A stretch of 63,773 nucleotides of DNA, taken from assembly GCA_016932435.1 (NCBI GenBank), contig JAFGCW010000004.1, positions 1 to 63,773 on the forward strand. The letters are read 5' to 3'. Below, in pieces: positions 35,836 through 46,027 of the stretch. Source of the stretch: Dehalococcoidales bacterium (GTDB lineage Bacteria; Chloroflexota; Dehalococcoidia; Dehalococcoidales; UBA2162). The notes under the pieces are model-generated. The model was not told where the DNA came from, made no database searches, and saw nothing but the letters and a program-made list of their open reading frames with translations. The stretch's first letter is position 1, and every line of letters starts with the position of its first letter. The position numbers were made by a program, and so were the translations under genes.

Positions 35836-37389
35836 ATGAGTACGGATAAACAGGCTGTTGTTACGACTAAAAGCGGAAAACTGGAAGGTATTTACCAGGA
35901 CGGGTTATGTGTTTTCAAAGGTATTCCCTATGCCGAACCGCCGGTAGGAACACTCCGGTGGATGCCGCCGCAACCGGTGAAAAAATGGGACGGAGTACGG
36001 CCAGCAAAAGAGTACGGAGCGATGGCCCCGCAGCTCGCAATGGCAGGGCCTAGTGATTCACCCGGAGCACCAAACTTCGGCAACGTACCACAGAGTGAGG
36101 ACTGTCTTTTTCTGAATATATGGACTCCGGGTCTGGACGATAAAAAACGACCGGTGATGTTCTGGATACACGGCGGAGCGTTCATCATCGGCGCAGGTTC
36201 GGAGACTTTTCTGGATAGTGGCGTACTGCCGAAACGCGGCGATATTGTCCTGGTCAGCATCAATTACCGGCTGGGAGTGCCGGGATTCCTGAACCTGAAC
36301 GAAATCACCGGAGGAAAGATACCGTCCACCGGAAATGAAGGGATTCTCGACCAGGTAGCGGCGCTGGAATGGGTTCAGGAAAATATAGCCGATTTCGGAG
36401 GTAATCCCGATAATATAACCATTTTCGGATTTTCCGCCGGGGGGATGAGTATTGGAACCCTGCTGGCGTTGCCGGCCGCAAAAGGGTTGTTCCACAAGGC
36501 CATGAACCGCAGCGGTGCGGCAAACGTGGTATCAACACTGGATAGCGCCGTAGACATCGCAGAACAGTATCTCAGCATCTATGGTCTTTCAGACAATGAT
36601 ACCGACGGTATCAGAAACCTTAGCACTCAGCAGCTTCTCGACGGACAGCAGAAACTCGGTGAAAGACTTCGCGAACAGGAAAATCGTGCGACTCCATTCC
36701 AGCCAGTTGTGGATGGTAAAGTACTACCTGAACTGCCGCTGATCGCTATCAGAAACGGCAGCGCCAGGAATATCACTCTCATGGCGGGAAACTCCCGCGA
36801 TGAACTCAAGTCTACCTACGGTATGAATCCGGCAATGAAAGACCTGGATGAGTCCGGAATTATCGAAAGGCTGAATGCTAACCTTCCTCCTGAAATAGTC
36901 CCGAGGCTGGTACAGGCATACCGTGAATCAATGAAGCGTGAAAATCCCACTGTCACGCCACTCGATATTTTCGGAAGTATCAATACCGATTTGATGTTCC
37001 GGATACCAACACTCCGGCTGGTCGAAGCCCAGCGTGAAAACGGCGTAAAATCATACAACTACCTGTGTGCCTATAAATCACCTGCTATGGGCGGAGTATT
37101 AGGAGCGATGCACGGCCTGGATAATCCATTCCTGTTCGGAACTCTTGATTCTCAGTTTACCGGCAACGGCATTGAACAGCAGAGTATGGCCATCAAGATG
37201 CAGGATTCCAGTGTCGCGTTTGCCCGTACCGGCAATCCCTCCTGTGAGAGCATCGGCACCTGGCTGGAGTATGGAACCGAACGGAATACCATGGTCTTCG
37301 ATATAAATACGCGGGTCGAAAAAGCACCTTACGAAGAAGAACGCCATGCCTGGGACAGCTATGATTATACGATCACGAAACCGATGTAA
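35836..37389 (+). CDS. Type B carboxylesterase
   Basis: A 517-residue alpha/beta-hydrolase of the carboxylesterase/p-nitrobenzyl esterase family. The oxyanion HGGAF lies at 112-116, the nucleophile S200 in GFSAGG, and the catalytic histidine probably in GAMHGLDNPF (about 418). FKGIPYAEPPVG and SEDCLFLNIW are family signatures. There is no signal peptide, so it hydrolyses esters in the cytoplasm. GAGGGAGAG precedes the ATG and a TATAAT promoter is upstream. Natural substrate unknown. Confidence 0.92.
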   Translation: MSTDKQAVVTTKSGKLEGIYQDGLCVFKGIPYAEPPVGTLRWMPPQPVKKWDGVRPAKEYGAMAPQLAMAGPSDSPGAPNFGNVPQSEDCLFLNIWTPGLDDKKRPVMFWIHGGAFIIGAGSETFLDSGVLPKRGDIVLVSINYRLGVPGFLNLNEITGGKIPSTGNEGILDQVAALEWVQENIADFGGNPDNITIFGFSAGGMSIGTLLALPAAKGLFHKAMNRSGAANVVSTLDSAVDIAEQYLSIYGLSDNDTDGIRNLSTQQLLDGQQKLGERLREQENRATPFQPVVDGKVLPELPLIAIRNGSARNITLMAGNSRDELKSTYGMNPAMKDLDESGIIERLNANLPPEIVPRLVQAYRESMKRENPTVTPLDIFGSINTDLMFRIPTLRLVEAQRENGVKSYNYLCAYKSPAMGGVLGAMHGLDNPFLFGTLDSQFTGNGIEQQSMAIKMQDSSVAFARTGNPSCESIGTWLEYGTERNTMVFDINTRVEKAPYEEERHAWDSYDYTITKPM

Positions 37390-37628
37390 TGACACAACTT
37401 CCCGTTTAGCCAGATTCGGTCACTTTGGGAATAACTCAGGAGGGGTGAAGCGCAGTATAAGGTATCAAAACACTAATATCTAAATACGAATTCCTAAACA
37501 ATATCGAATTTTAAAATATCAAATGGATCCTACTCCTAGTTTTTAGTCATTAGAGCTTTAGATTTGTTTAGAGCTTAGAAATTAGGATTTAGTATTTTCA
37601 AACCGTGTCCCTCTCGTTACAGCGAGAT

Positions 37629-38555
37629 TTACTGCTCCTGCTTCTGGAGATATCTCTGGGCTGCCATTCCTGCGGAGGCACCGTCACCGACCGCAGCCGA
37701 TACCTGCCTGGGTGAGTCACTCCTGATATCGCCGGCAGCAAAAATGCCCGGTAGTTCGGTCTCCATCCATTCGTTTACCTCAATCTGACCGTTCTCGGTA
37801 AGAGGAACGATCCCATCAAGATAGGCAGTATTCGGATCGAGGCCGATATGGACGAGTACGCCGTCAGTTTTAATGGTTTCTTCCGCGCTTTCACCATCGA
37901 GGACTATCCTGATACCTTCGACCTGTCCATTGCCGATGATCTCTTTTACCATTGCACTGGTATAGATATCCATTTTCGGATTTTCTTTCAACCTGTCCTG
38001 CAGGATCGCCGTCGCGTTTAATTGCGGCATGGCTTCGACGACGATCACTTTATCGGCTATTTTGGATAGGTAAAGCGCTTCGGTAATTCCTGAGTCACCA
38101 CCACCGCATACAACGATCGTCTTCCCGGCAAACTGGCCGCCATCGCAGAAAGCACAGCCGATTACGCCCTTATCTTTAAATTCTATCTCTCCGGGAACAC
38201 CAAGTTTTTTCGGCACCGAACCTCCAGTGAAAATAATCGCCCCGGTTGTAAATCCTTTGCCGTCGACACATCCAACCCATTTACTGCTGGAGAATATTTC
38301 TATCATCGATACTTCAGCTTGCTCGAACTTCAGGCCGTAATTCGTCGCCTGCTTTACCATCTCAGTAGCAAGCTGAGCTCCGGCAATACCCTCGGAAAAG
38401 CCGGGATAGTTCTCGATCAGATCTATGTTCTTGATATATCCGCCGGGGCTTTCTTTATCTATCAGCAACGTCCGCCAGTTTCCACGGCTCAGGTATAGAC
38501 CGGCAGTCAGTCCCGCCGGACCGCCACCGATTATCACTGCATCATAATCAAACAT
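37629..38555 (-). CDS. Thioredoxin-reductase-like flavoprotein
   Basis: A 308-residue TrxB-type FAD enzyme: GGGPAG (10-15) binds FAD, C134-A-F-C137 is the redox pair, GGGDSG (151-156) lies in the NAD(P) domain, and GIFAAGDIRS near 265-275 ends the FAD site. It reduces a thioredoxin or similar dithiol. The NADPH-specific HRRxxxR motif is not evident (VVEAMPQLNA), so NADH or another donor is possible. A strong GAGGGGGG is before the ATG. It lies about 240 bases after the UGSC genes on the same strand and is a candidate electron source for them. Confidence 0.88.
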   Translation of the reverse strand: MFDYDAVIIGGGPAGLTAGLYLSRGNWRTLLIDKESPGGYIKNIDLIENYPGFSEGIAGAQLATEMVKQATNYGLKFEQAEVSMIEIFSSSKWVGCVDGKGFTTGAIIFTGGSVPKKLGVPGEIEFKDKGVIGCAFCDGGQFAGKTIVVCGGGDSGITEALYLSKIADKVIVVEAMPQLNATAILQDRLKENPKMDIYTSAMVKEIIGNGQVEGIRIVLDGESAEETIKTDGVLVHIGLDPNTAYLDGIVPLTENGQIEVNEWMETELPGIFAAGDIRSDSPRQVSAAVGDGASAGMAAQRYLQKQEQ

Positions 38556-38596
38556 ATTCCCCCCTCACTTCCTTAATAAAGGTTCCGAACGCTTAC

Positions 38597-38634
38597 AAAT
38601 CCCCCTTAATCCCCCTTTACAAAGGGGGAGAGGG
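38597..38634. repeat. AATCCCCCTT-type palindrome, copy 3
   Basis: AAATCCCCCTTAATCCCCCT continues TTACAAAGGGGGAGAGGG, the inverted form of the 15635 element. It separates the TrxB-like gene from the UGSC genes. Confidence 0.7.
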
Positions 38635-38798
38635 TCAAAATACACATTCAATTCTACTGTTATAGTGGGGAGTTTCATAAAAAAAGTAATCCGCCAAAGT
38701 ATCCCCATCCACCATACCGACGAAAGTCGGTATCCAGAGAAACCTCCTAGATTCCGGTTTTCACTGGAATGGAGTTATATATTTCCTTAGTACTGTTA

Positions 38799-40454
38799 CT
38801 AATACTTGATATATTTCGGGATAACATTCTTATATTTCACAACCAGCTTATCCCAGTTCTCAGGAAACTCAATTTTCTCGGTATGCGGCATCCCGCCTGA
38901 CATGAGTGCAGTCCATGAGCCCCATCCCCCGCCGACGAATATCTGCACCGGTGCCGGCTGGCCGGGTCTTGCCGTTATCACCTGAACCTGTTCCTTCGGA
39001 TCTTTATTTTCGTTACCAGGCATATAGTACTGCGGAGTCCTCTCAAGGTCTGTCTTCGTATTCTCGACTATATATTGCGTGATCTTTTCCTTGTCCCAGC
39101 CCTTTTCGGCAAGTATCCTGGCATTGGGAGGAGTTATCATCACTGTCAGTGTTCCCATTGACCGGGGTGGAACATTGTAAATAATCGTCCTGAGGAGTCC
39201 CTGGTCATCGGTTGAGTACGAATGGGGTTGCAGGTAGCAGTTAGGAAAGCAGAGAGAAACAGCGCTGTCCTCCCCGCTCAGACCACGCTCTACATGAAGC
39301 GGTTCCCAGGGGCTGTCTTCTTCATTTTCACCGGTAACAAGACAGTATTTCATCGGATTTCCCATCACACCCATGTCTTCTATTTCACGGCGTACTCCGC
39401 GGATGTTCTTGGTTATCAGGGCAAGAGCACGTCCGATGGTTGCGTTACCGATCATACCCGGGCTTAAAGCTCCGAAGCCATCATTAACATTAAGGTCCTT
39501 TCTGACCGGTCCGTTCAATATCCAGAGCGGCGCCCATGACCCGGTACTGACTGCCCAGACATCCGCCATCGGTGCGTTACACAACGCTTTTACTCCGGCG
39601 ATTAGCACCGGCATGTAAGTCGGCAACGCTCCTGCCATAACAGCGGCAACGGCTATCTTTTCGATAGTAGCCTTTCCATTACGGGGTTCCAATTCGGCCA
39701 CGACCTGGTCCGGAGGCAGATCGGTACCTTCCAGCATTTTCGCCACAGCCTCTTCTGTGGGCGGTATCACCGGCAAGCCGTCTGTCCAGCCCCTCTGGTA
39801 AAAGAACCTGTTCACTTCCTCAAGGGTGCCTTTAAAGATAATCCTTGCCGCAGATTCCTGCTTCGGTGATCCGGGATTTCTCTCCTTGCCGGTAAGCGGC
39901 ATCGTCAATCCGACAATGATCTCATCAAATACTTCATCGACTCCGGCTTCTATCTCTTCCATCACGCTGCATTCGGATATTATAGATTCCGGAATAAACC
40001 GCACCGCAGGTAAGCCACGACTGGAAGCAGCCGACTTCGCATCGTTGAGGAAATATTTGTAGACGAGGGTCACCGAAGGTTTATTCCTTCTTTCAACATA
40101 CATCGAGTCGTACGCAAGGTACTTCATGCAGGACCCTCAGTCCCCTACGGCAAGAATGACCGTATCTACCTCGTCTATCCAGGCATTGAACGTATCAATG
40201 TTCTGCGGTTCCAGTTCGGATACGGAGAAAGCCTGTCCCCGGTAATAACTGAATTCGGCATCGGGGTATTTCTCCTTGATCCTGCGTTCAACTACCGGCA
40301 TTATCCGATGAGACGCCTGCTTAATATTGCAGAACATCCCGATCTTCTTCCCGTTGAGATCGTTTAATCTCGCTGCAGTTAGTCCCTTCGTCGGAACAGG
40401 ATCAGCTTCTGCCCAGGGGCTGAGAACTTCAAATGATGTGTCATCTCCACTCAT
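38799..40454 (-). CDS. UGSC-type selenoprotein A with in-frame UGA (Sec106)
   Basis: Two frames joined only by TGA at 40137-40139 give a 551-residue protein. The N-terminal part (SFEVLSPWAEADP, LNDLNGKKIGMF, then VDTVILAVGD) ends in U106-G-S-C109, the hallmark of UGSC (seleno)proteins, followed by MKYLAYDSMY. A C-terminal region of about 380 residues contains RGWTDGLPVIPPTEEAV and GALPTYMPVLIAG. GGAGGT lies before ATG 40454. A neighbouring paralogue has UGA at the same place. The family is presumed redox-active through the U/C pair; reaction unknown. The 3' frame has no ribosome site of its own. Confidence 0.88.
40110..40122 (-). promoter_or_regulatory. SECIS-like hairpin core after the UGA of UGSC gene A
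   Basis: Fourteen bases after the UGA, GUAC-CUUGC-GUAC forms a short stem with a five-base loop containing G. The identical 13 bases occur at the same distance in gene B. Protein conservation (K-Y-L-A-Y) could also explain this, and no folding was run. Confidence 0.4.
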
Positions 40455-40482
40455 AATGAATTACCTCCTTCATCATCTAACT

Positions 40483-42135
40483 TTAATATCTTTCGTACGT
40501 AGGAACAACATTCTTAAATTTTGCTACCAATTTACCCCAGTTTTTCGGCAGCTCTATCTTCTTTGTCACGAATTCATTACCGAACGTACTCATTGATCCA
40601 CCACCTGCGGTAGTAAGAATTCCGGTAAATACACCCGGACCTCCGACACAAACTATGATAATACAGGAAGTATCAGAAAACACCTTGCGAACCGCGTTTT
40701 CACTTTCAGCAATTGGTATTCCCGGTCCCGTATTCGTTATGGCATTCTCGACGATATATTCCATCGCTTTTTCGCGAGTCCAGCCTTCATTGGCCAGGTA
40801 TTTCGTGTGAGGTGGGTTGAGCAGAAATCCTGCCATACCACCGCCCCTGGCATTGTTTATCATTGCCTGGAGTATCCCCTTATCATCGGTCTGCATCGGT
40901 ATGGTCTGGCTGTAAGAGTTGGGGAAGAAAACCGTTACGGTATTATCTTCTTTATTGAAACCCCGACTGACATGGAGTGGTTCCCATGGACACTCCTCCT
41001 CGTTCTCGCCCATTACCAGCGAATACTTGGAGGGATTGCCCAGTACTCCCATATCTTCGACCGCTTTCCTGGCGCCACCGATATTCTTCACGATAAGTCC
41101 CATCGCCCTGCCGATAGTCGCGTTGGCGATATCCCCGGGACTGAGAGTTCCCGAACTGCAGTTAAGGTTGATATCTTTGCGGATCGAGCCGTTAAGGATG
41201 TAACAGGGTGCCCAGGATCCGGTACTTACTTCGAAAGTATCGAAACGGGTCTTCGGTTCCATAATTGCCTGGCAAGCAGCAATCAGCACCGGCATATAGG
41301 TCGGCAACGCTCCCGCCATCACTGCGTTAACGGCTATTTTTTCAACGGTGGCTTTGCCCATCCTGGGAATTATCTTTGTCACAACGCGGTCTGGCGGCAG
41401 ATCCGTACCGGTAAGCATCTCTGCCACCGCTTCTTCTGTAGGAGGAATCACCGGCATACCATCACCCCATCCCCGTCGATAGAAGAAACGGTTAACCTCC
41501 TCCAGACTGCCCTTGAAGACAATCCTCGACTTCTCTTCCGTATCCATCGGAGGAGGATTCTTTTCCTGTTCGGTCAGGGGCCTGGTCAGGGCATTGATTA
41601 TCAGGTCGATTACTTCGGTAACTCCAGCCTCGATATCTTCCTTAACCGTACTTTCGCAGGGAACGTTTTCGGAAATAGACCTTATCCCAGGCAAGCCCTT
41701 ACCGGACGCCGCAGAATATGAATCTGTAACAAATCCGTAGTTGGCAAGCAACGCTACCGGCTTTCCGTAATCTTCGATAGCTACTGTGTTGTACGCAAGG
41801 TACTTCGTGCAGGCCCCTCAGTCACCTACAGAGGTAACCGCAGCATCTATCGATCTCGCCCATTCCTCGAATTTCTTTTTGTTTTCTGTTTCCGTCTCGA
41901 GTACATTAGTTGCATTCGAATTGAACCAGACAAACTTGGCTGTAGGATATTTTGCCTGCAACTCTCTTTCTACAACTTCAAGGATCGGTCCGGCAGCTCT
42001 CTTGAAATTCTTGAAAAGACCGATAGTCTTGCCGTCCAGACTGTCCACTCTCGGTGCAGATCCTCTTAAGGGTATAGGATCTACCACCGCCCAGGGACTT
42101 AGCACTTCATACTGAACATCAGAATTTTCACTCAT
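40483..42135 (-). CDS. UGSC-type selenoprotein B with in-frame UGA (Sec106)
   Basis: Joined through TGA at 41818-41820 this reads as a 550-residue paralogue of protein A. QYEVLSPWAVVDPIP and LDGKTIGLFKN precede U106-G-A-C109 (Ser replaced by Ala in the motif) and TKYLAYNTVA. The long C-terminal part is colinear with A (RRGWGDGMPVIPPTEEAV, GALPTYMPVLIA, STGSWAP). GGAAAGGAG precedes ATG 42135. It is 28 bases upstream of gene A and likely in one operon. Both genes retaining UGA at residue 106 argues against random nonsense mutation. Confidence 0.88.
41791..41803 (-). promoter_or_regulatory. SECIS-like hairpin core after the UGA of UGSC gene B
   Basis: GUAC-CUUGC-GUAC, identical to the element in gene A and again 14 bases past the UGA. 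Confidence 0.4.
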
Positions 42136-42247
42136 AAGTAGCTCCTTTCCTATCTGTATTCAATAATAGTAACCGGATAAAATCATTATATACTCTCAGT
42201 TTGCAGAATGCGAAATAAATCAAATAATGACATAGAAGGTGCTTATC

Positions 42248-42276
42248 TTGACAGACCCGAATTCTTGGCCTATCAT
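42248..42276 (+). promoter_or_regulatory. Sigma-70 promoter of degV-plsY
   Basis: TTGACA (42248-42253), 17-base spacer, TATCAT (42271-42276), 26 bases before the DegV start codon. Confidence 0.7.
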
Positions 42277-42302
42277 ACCTAGAAGTACGAGGTATTTAGA
42301 CT

Positions 42303-43160
42303 ATGACTGAATCTGTTGCGGTGATTACAGACAGCATTTCCTGCCTCCCAAAGGACCTTATTGAAAAACACAAAATAGAGATAGTTCCGATAAGACTTAC
42401 TTTTCAGGGCGAAATATACCGCGATTCTGTGGATATCACTCCTTCCGAAGCCTACGAGATGCTGCTCAAGGATCCGGAGCGATTCAACACCTCGCCGTCA
42501 TCACCGGGGCATTTCATGGAAGCCTACCGAAAAGCCAGTGTCCGGGCTCAAAATATCATCTGTATTACCCTGTCATCCAAGCTCAGCACGGGTCTGGATA
42601 TGGCACGTATCGCAATGGAAGAGGCAAAAACAGAACTACCGGATGTCCGCATACACGTGATGGACTCCATGAGCGTTACCTCCGCCGAAGGTTTTATTGC
42701 CCTTGCTGCGGCAAGGGCAGCTGAAAAGGGAGAAGACCTTGAAGGAGTAATAAAAGCAGCTGAAGACGTGCGGGGGAAAGTCAGTTTCATCGCATTGCTG
42801 GAAACAATCAAGCATGTATACCGAACCGGGCGTATTCCGAAGATAGCCAGCCAGGTCGGCTCAATACTGAATATCAAACCCATGCTTACCAGCACTGAAG
42901 GAGCAATTAAGTTCAAGGGAATTGTAAAAAACAGGGAACGTGGATTAGATAAGCTGATCGAAATAGTACGTGAAGAGGTCGGTAACCATCCGGCGCACAT
43001 CGCCGTTATGCATGCCTATACACCCGACGAAGCCGAAGATTTAAAAAAACGCATTGAGAAAGAATTCAATTGCGCAGAATTATGGATCGCGGAATTCACA
43101 CCGGTCATGGGTTACGCAACAGGAACCGGAACCCTTGCCCTGGCATATTATAAGGACTGA
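42303..43160 (+). CDS. DegV family fatty-acid-binding protein
   Basis: A 285-residue DegV/FakB-like protein. AVITDSISCLPKDLI, VPIRLTFQGEIYRDSVD, TSPSSPGHF and the late MGYATGTGTLALAYY are family marks; T80-S82 (ITLSSKLSTG) would hold the lipid carboxylate. Such proteins bind fatty acids and, in Firmicutes, present them to the FakA kinase. plsY directly downstream supports a phospholipid role. GAGG lies upstream of the ATG behind a clear promoter. Confidence 0.92.
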   Translation: MTESVAVITDSISCLPKDLIEKHKIEIVPIRLTFQGEIYRDSVDITPSEAYEMLLKDPERFNTSPSSPGHFMEAYRKASVRAQNIICITLSSKLSTGLDMARIAMEEAKTELPDVRIHVMDSMSVTSAEGFIALAAARAAEKGEDLEGVIKAAEDVRGKVSFIALLETIKHVYRTGRIPKIASQVGSILNIKPMLTSTEGAIKFKGIVKNRERGLDKLIEIVREEVGNHPAHIAVMHAYTPDEAEDLKKRIEKEFNCAELWIAEFTPVMGYATGTGTLALAYYKD

Positions 43161-43180
43161 TATGAGACAAGGATATAAAC

Positions 43181-43828
43181 TTGATAATTAACGAACCCGT
43201 CACCGGTATTATCGTCATTGTAATCGGGTACCTTCTGGGATCGATCAATTCCGCCTATATCATCACCCGCCTGGTTAAAAAAGAAGATATCAGGAAACTT
43301 GGCGGAGGTAATGCGGGAGGACGTAACGTTTTCCGCTCAGTCGGTTTCTGGGCAGCCGTTCCCGTGGTCATCTGGGACCTGGGAAAAGGGGCAGGTTCGG
43401 TTGCTCTTGCTTACTGGCTGCTGGATGTCCCGATATACGAGGTTAATATCTTTGTTCTGCTTACAGGGATAGCTGCTATTGCCGGGCATATGTGGTCGGT
43501 ATACCTCAAATTCACCGGAGGGAACGGCCTTGCGGCAGCGATTGGTGCTATGGCTATGATAATACCCTGGTCGCTGCTTATCGTCTTGGGTATAATGGGC
43601 ATCCTTTCACTCCTGACGAAGAATCCCGTCCTTTCATTGAACATCGCCCTGCTTTCTCTTCCCATATCATCCTGGTTCCTTGAAAAAGAATGGTTGCTTG
43701 TTTACTTTTCACTCACTATAATCGTATTGATGATATTGAATTTCACCCCGACAGCTCTGGCAGCACTGGCAAACGCAGGAGGAATGAAGCACCTGGTACG
43801 TCAGCTTTTAAGACAGACTGACCGATAG
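43181..43828 (+). CDS. plsY: Acyl-phosphate:glycerol-3-phosphate acyltransferase
   Basis: A 215-residue membrane protein with five or more helices. GSINSAYIITRL, GGGNAGGRNVFRSVG and GHMWSVYLKFTGGNGLAAAIG correspond to the three conserved PlsY loops, though with GGRN where GATN is usual. The enzyme transfers an acyl group from acyl phosphate to glycerol 3-phosphate, the first step of phospholipid synthesis. TTG start with AAGGA upstream, 20 bases after degV, so one operon. Confidence 0.88.
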   Translation: MIINEPVTGIIVIVIGYLLGSINSAYIITRLVKKEDIRKLGGGNAGGRNVFRSVGFWAAVPVVIWDLGKGAGSVALAYWLLDVPIYEVNIFVLLTGIAAIAGHMWSVYLKFTGGNGLAAAIGAMAMIIPWSLLIVLGIMGILSLLTKNPVLSLNIALLSLPISSWFLEKEWLLVYFSLTIIVLMILNFTPTALAALANAGGMKHLVRQLLRQTDR

Positions 43829-43910
43829 ACCTGTTCGTTTATAAAAATCAAATCCACTCTATACACCACCGGGAATTTCCGGTATAAAATTTCGCCTGTA
43901 AGGTGGAATA

Positions 43911-45623
43911 ATGAGTAGTGAGTCGAATACAAAGATTGGATACGATCTCGTATCTGTCAAGCTGCCGATATTAAAGGGACTTATACTGCGGATTTTCACG
44001 TGGATAATGGAGAGTCCGCTGAGTTTCCTCGTAGAGTCGAGCCTTCTTGATAAATCGGGAATATCCGGATTCAGAAGATTACAAATCGATGAACCGCCGA
44101 CTCCTTACCCGGTTCATGAGGTATCCAGGCATGCCACAACCTCTGATATCGTACCGCCGGATAAGATACCGTTACCGGGTAAAGACAGAAGAAAAGGTTT
44201 TCATTTCAACGCCGTAAGTGATTATTACACGTTATATTCCGAAGGAAAGACGACTCCAAAAGAAGTAGCCCGAAAGTTTATCGAATCAATAATGGAAAGT
44301 GAAAAGGGCAATAAACCTCTCCGGGCATTTCTCGCCTATAACCCGGATGATATCATGAAGCAGGCTGAAGTGTCGGAAGACCGTTTCAGGAACGGGAAAC
44401 CTCTCAGCATTCTCGATGGTGTCCCTCTTACTATTAAAGATCAACTTGATGTAAAAGGTTATCCAACTGCGATCGGCACCAGTTTTCTGGGAAACTCACC
44501 GGCTGAGGAAGATTCTACCGTCGTAGCAAGATTACGGCAAGCCGGCGCAATTATTGCGGGAAAGACCAACATGCAGGAACTGGGAATTGGCGTGACGGGA
44601 CTCAATCCTCACCACGGTGTTGCCCGTAATCCGTATAATCCCGGTCATTATACCGGCGGCAGTTCCAGCGGTTCGGCGGCCGCTGTGGCAGCAGGGCTGG
44701 GAGTTGCATCGATCGGTGCCGACGGAGGAGGGTCTATCCGAATTCCGACTTCTCTGTGCGGAGTGGTTGGACTCAAGCCGACCTACGGAAGGATAAGTAT
44801 GCATGGTGATTCTCCTCTCTGCTGGTCGGTGGAACATATCGGACCGATAGCCACGACAGCGAACGATACTGCCATTCTCTTTTCGGTAATCGCCGGACCC
44901 GATCCGGCAGATGCGACAACTCTACGCCAACCTCCCCTTGTTCTTCCTGATCCGGATAACACTGATGTAAGCAATCTGACGGTTGGTATATATCCCGAAT
45001 GGTTTAATCACGCTAATTCAGAAATAGTATCAGTCTGCGAATCTCTGGTAAAACAGCTGGAGGGAATGGGAGTAAAAACCCGTAAAGTATCCATATCAGG
45101 GCTTGAATCCGGAAGGGTAGCCCACACGATAACCATAGCTTCAGAAATAGCCGGCGGTGTTGAAAAATACTACAAAAACCACCGCCGCGACTATGGACTG
45201 GACTCGAGACTCAACCTCGCTATGGTCAGGAAATTTTCATCATCTGACTATCTGAAATCACAGCGAGTGCGTACTCGTATGCTGGCTGAATTCAATCGTG
45301 TCTTTGAAGAGATAGATATTGTTATAACGCCAACTGCCGGTATCGTCGCACCGCCAATACCTGAGTCAACACTTCCGGAGGGTGAATCTAACCTGACAGA
45401 ACTGTTCGAATTAATGCGCTTTATATTTCCGGCCAACCTTACCGGTCTTCCGGCCATATCGTTCCCTGCGGGATATACGAGCACAGGACTTCCCATAGGA
45501 ATGCAGGCAATTGGGAAAGCCTGGCAGGAATATACACTGCTTCGCCTGGCTGCCGCTGCTGAAACCGTCGTTGAACGCAAAGCCCCGTCGATATACTTCG
45601 ATCTGCTGAAGGATTTCAGGTAA
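43911..45623 (+). CDS. Amidase (amidase-signature family) with long N-terminal extension
   Basis: A 570-residue amidase-signature enzyme. The Ser-cisSer-Lys triad is visible: K in LTIKDQLD (about 177) and the serine loop GGSSSGSAAAVAAG (about 248-261). The first 100 residues (hydrophobic helix then a Pro-rich segment) are not part of the core and may anchor or add a partner site. The C-terminus NLTGLPAISFPAGYTSTGLPIGMQ is typical. It cleaves amides, or it could be a GatA relative, but no gatB/gatC lies nearby. AAGGTGG precedes the ATG. Confidence 0.88.
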   Translation: MSSESNTKIGYDLVSVKLPILKGLILRIFTWIMESPLSFLVESSLLDKSGISGFRRLQIDEPPTPYPVHEVSRHATTSDIVPPDKIPLPGKDRRKGFHFNAVSDYYTLYSEGKTTPKEVARKFIESIMESEKGNKPLRAFLAYNPDDIMKQAEVSEDRFRNGKPLSILDGVPLTIKDQLDVKGYPTAIGTSFLGNSPAEEDSTVVARLRQAGAIIAGKTNMQELGIGVTGLNPHHGVARNPYNPGHYTGGSSSGSAAAVAAGLGVASIGADGGGSIRIPTSLCGVVGLKPTYGRISMHGDSPLCWSVEHIGPIATTANDTAILFSVIAGPDPADATTLRQPPLVLPDPDNTDVSNLTVGIYPEWFNHANSEIVSVCESLVKQLEGMGVKTRKVSISGLESGRVAHTITIASEIAGGVEKYYKNHRRDYGLDSRLNLAMVRKFSSSDYLKSQRVRTRMLAEFNRVFEEIDIVITPTAGIVAPPIPESTLPEGESNLTELFELMRFIFPANLTGLPAISFPAGYTSTGLPIGMQAIGKAWQEYTLLRLAAAAETVVERKAPSIYFDLLKDFR

Positions 45624-46027
45624 TAATCTTAGTGCCACATGGCAGGATGGCAATAATCCAGCTAATAGTATAAACGAGTTCTTACGGCTGGGATACAAAA
45701 AAATTTTCAGGCTTAAAACAAACATCTAATGTATTATTCTTAGGCGTGTTGTTGTTAGAATAGCCAACATAATGCCAGCATTTTCCTCCTAAGAATCTCA
45801 TCTCATATTTTTATTTTTCCTGTTTAGGTTATATTCAGGTTACTATGATACATTTATCATCTACGAATTAATACAAATAAGGCTAAATATGTTTGTATTG
45901 TTTTCTAGAATATATAAAGTCAGAATTCATTGCTTGTTTTGTGTAATTCAAGTGTATCTAGAAATGCCCTGCCAGAAATAGGTAGGGCTAAACAGTTACG
46001 AAAATAGTAATAATTCTGGAGGTTAAA
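45624..46027. other. Intergenic region with candidate regulator repeats
   Basis: About 400 AT-rich bases. A 9-base inverted pair ATTCTTAGG (45736-45744) / CCTAAGAAT (45788-45796) and the direct repeat at 45824-45842 are the only structured elements. Confidence 0.45.
45824..45842 (+). promoter_or_regulatory. 11-bp-period direct repeat resembling the repeat before the response regulator
   Basis: TTAGGTTA and TCAGGTTA start 11 bases apart, followed 12 bases later by TATCAT (45855-45860). The half-site TTCAGGTTA matches ATTCAGGTA at 48438-48446 in front of the response-regulator gene. Confidence 0.4.

Noticed and set aside
40807..41721. 304-codon frame opposite UGSC gene B
   Set aside because: Shadow of a real gene whose motifs and UGA context are clear; composition His/Arg-rich and unlike a protein.
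40138..41820. Reading the UGSC genes as four separate genes
   Set aside because: The downstream parts lack ribosome sites and start codons in a sensible place, and the U/C motif falls exactly at the junction in both.
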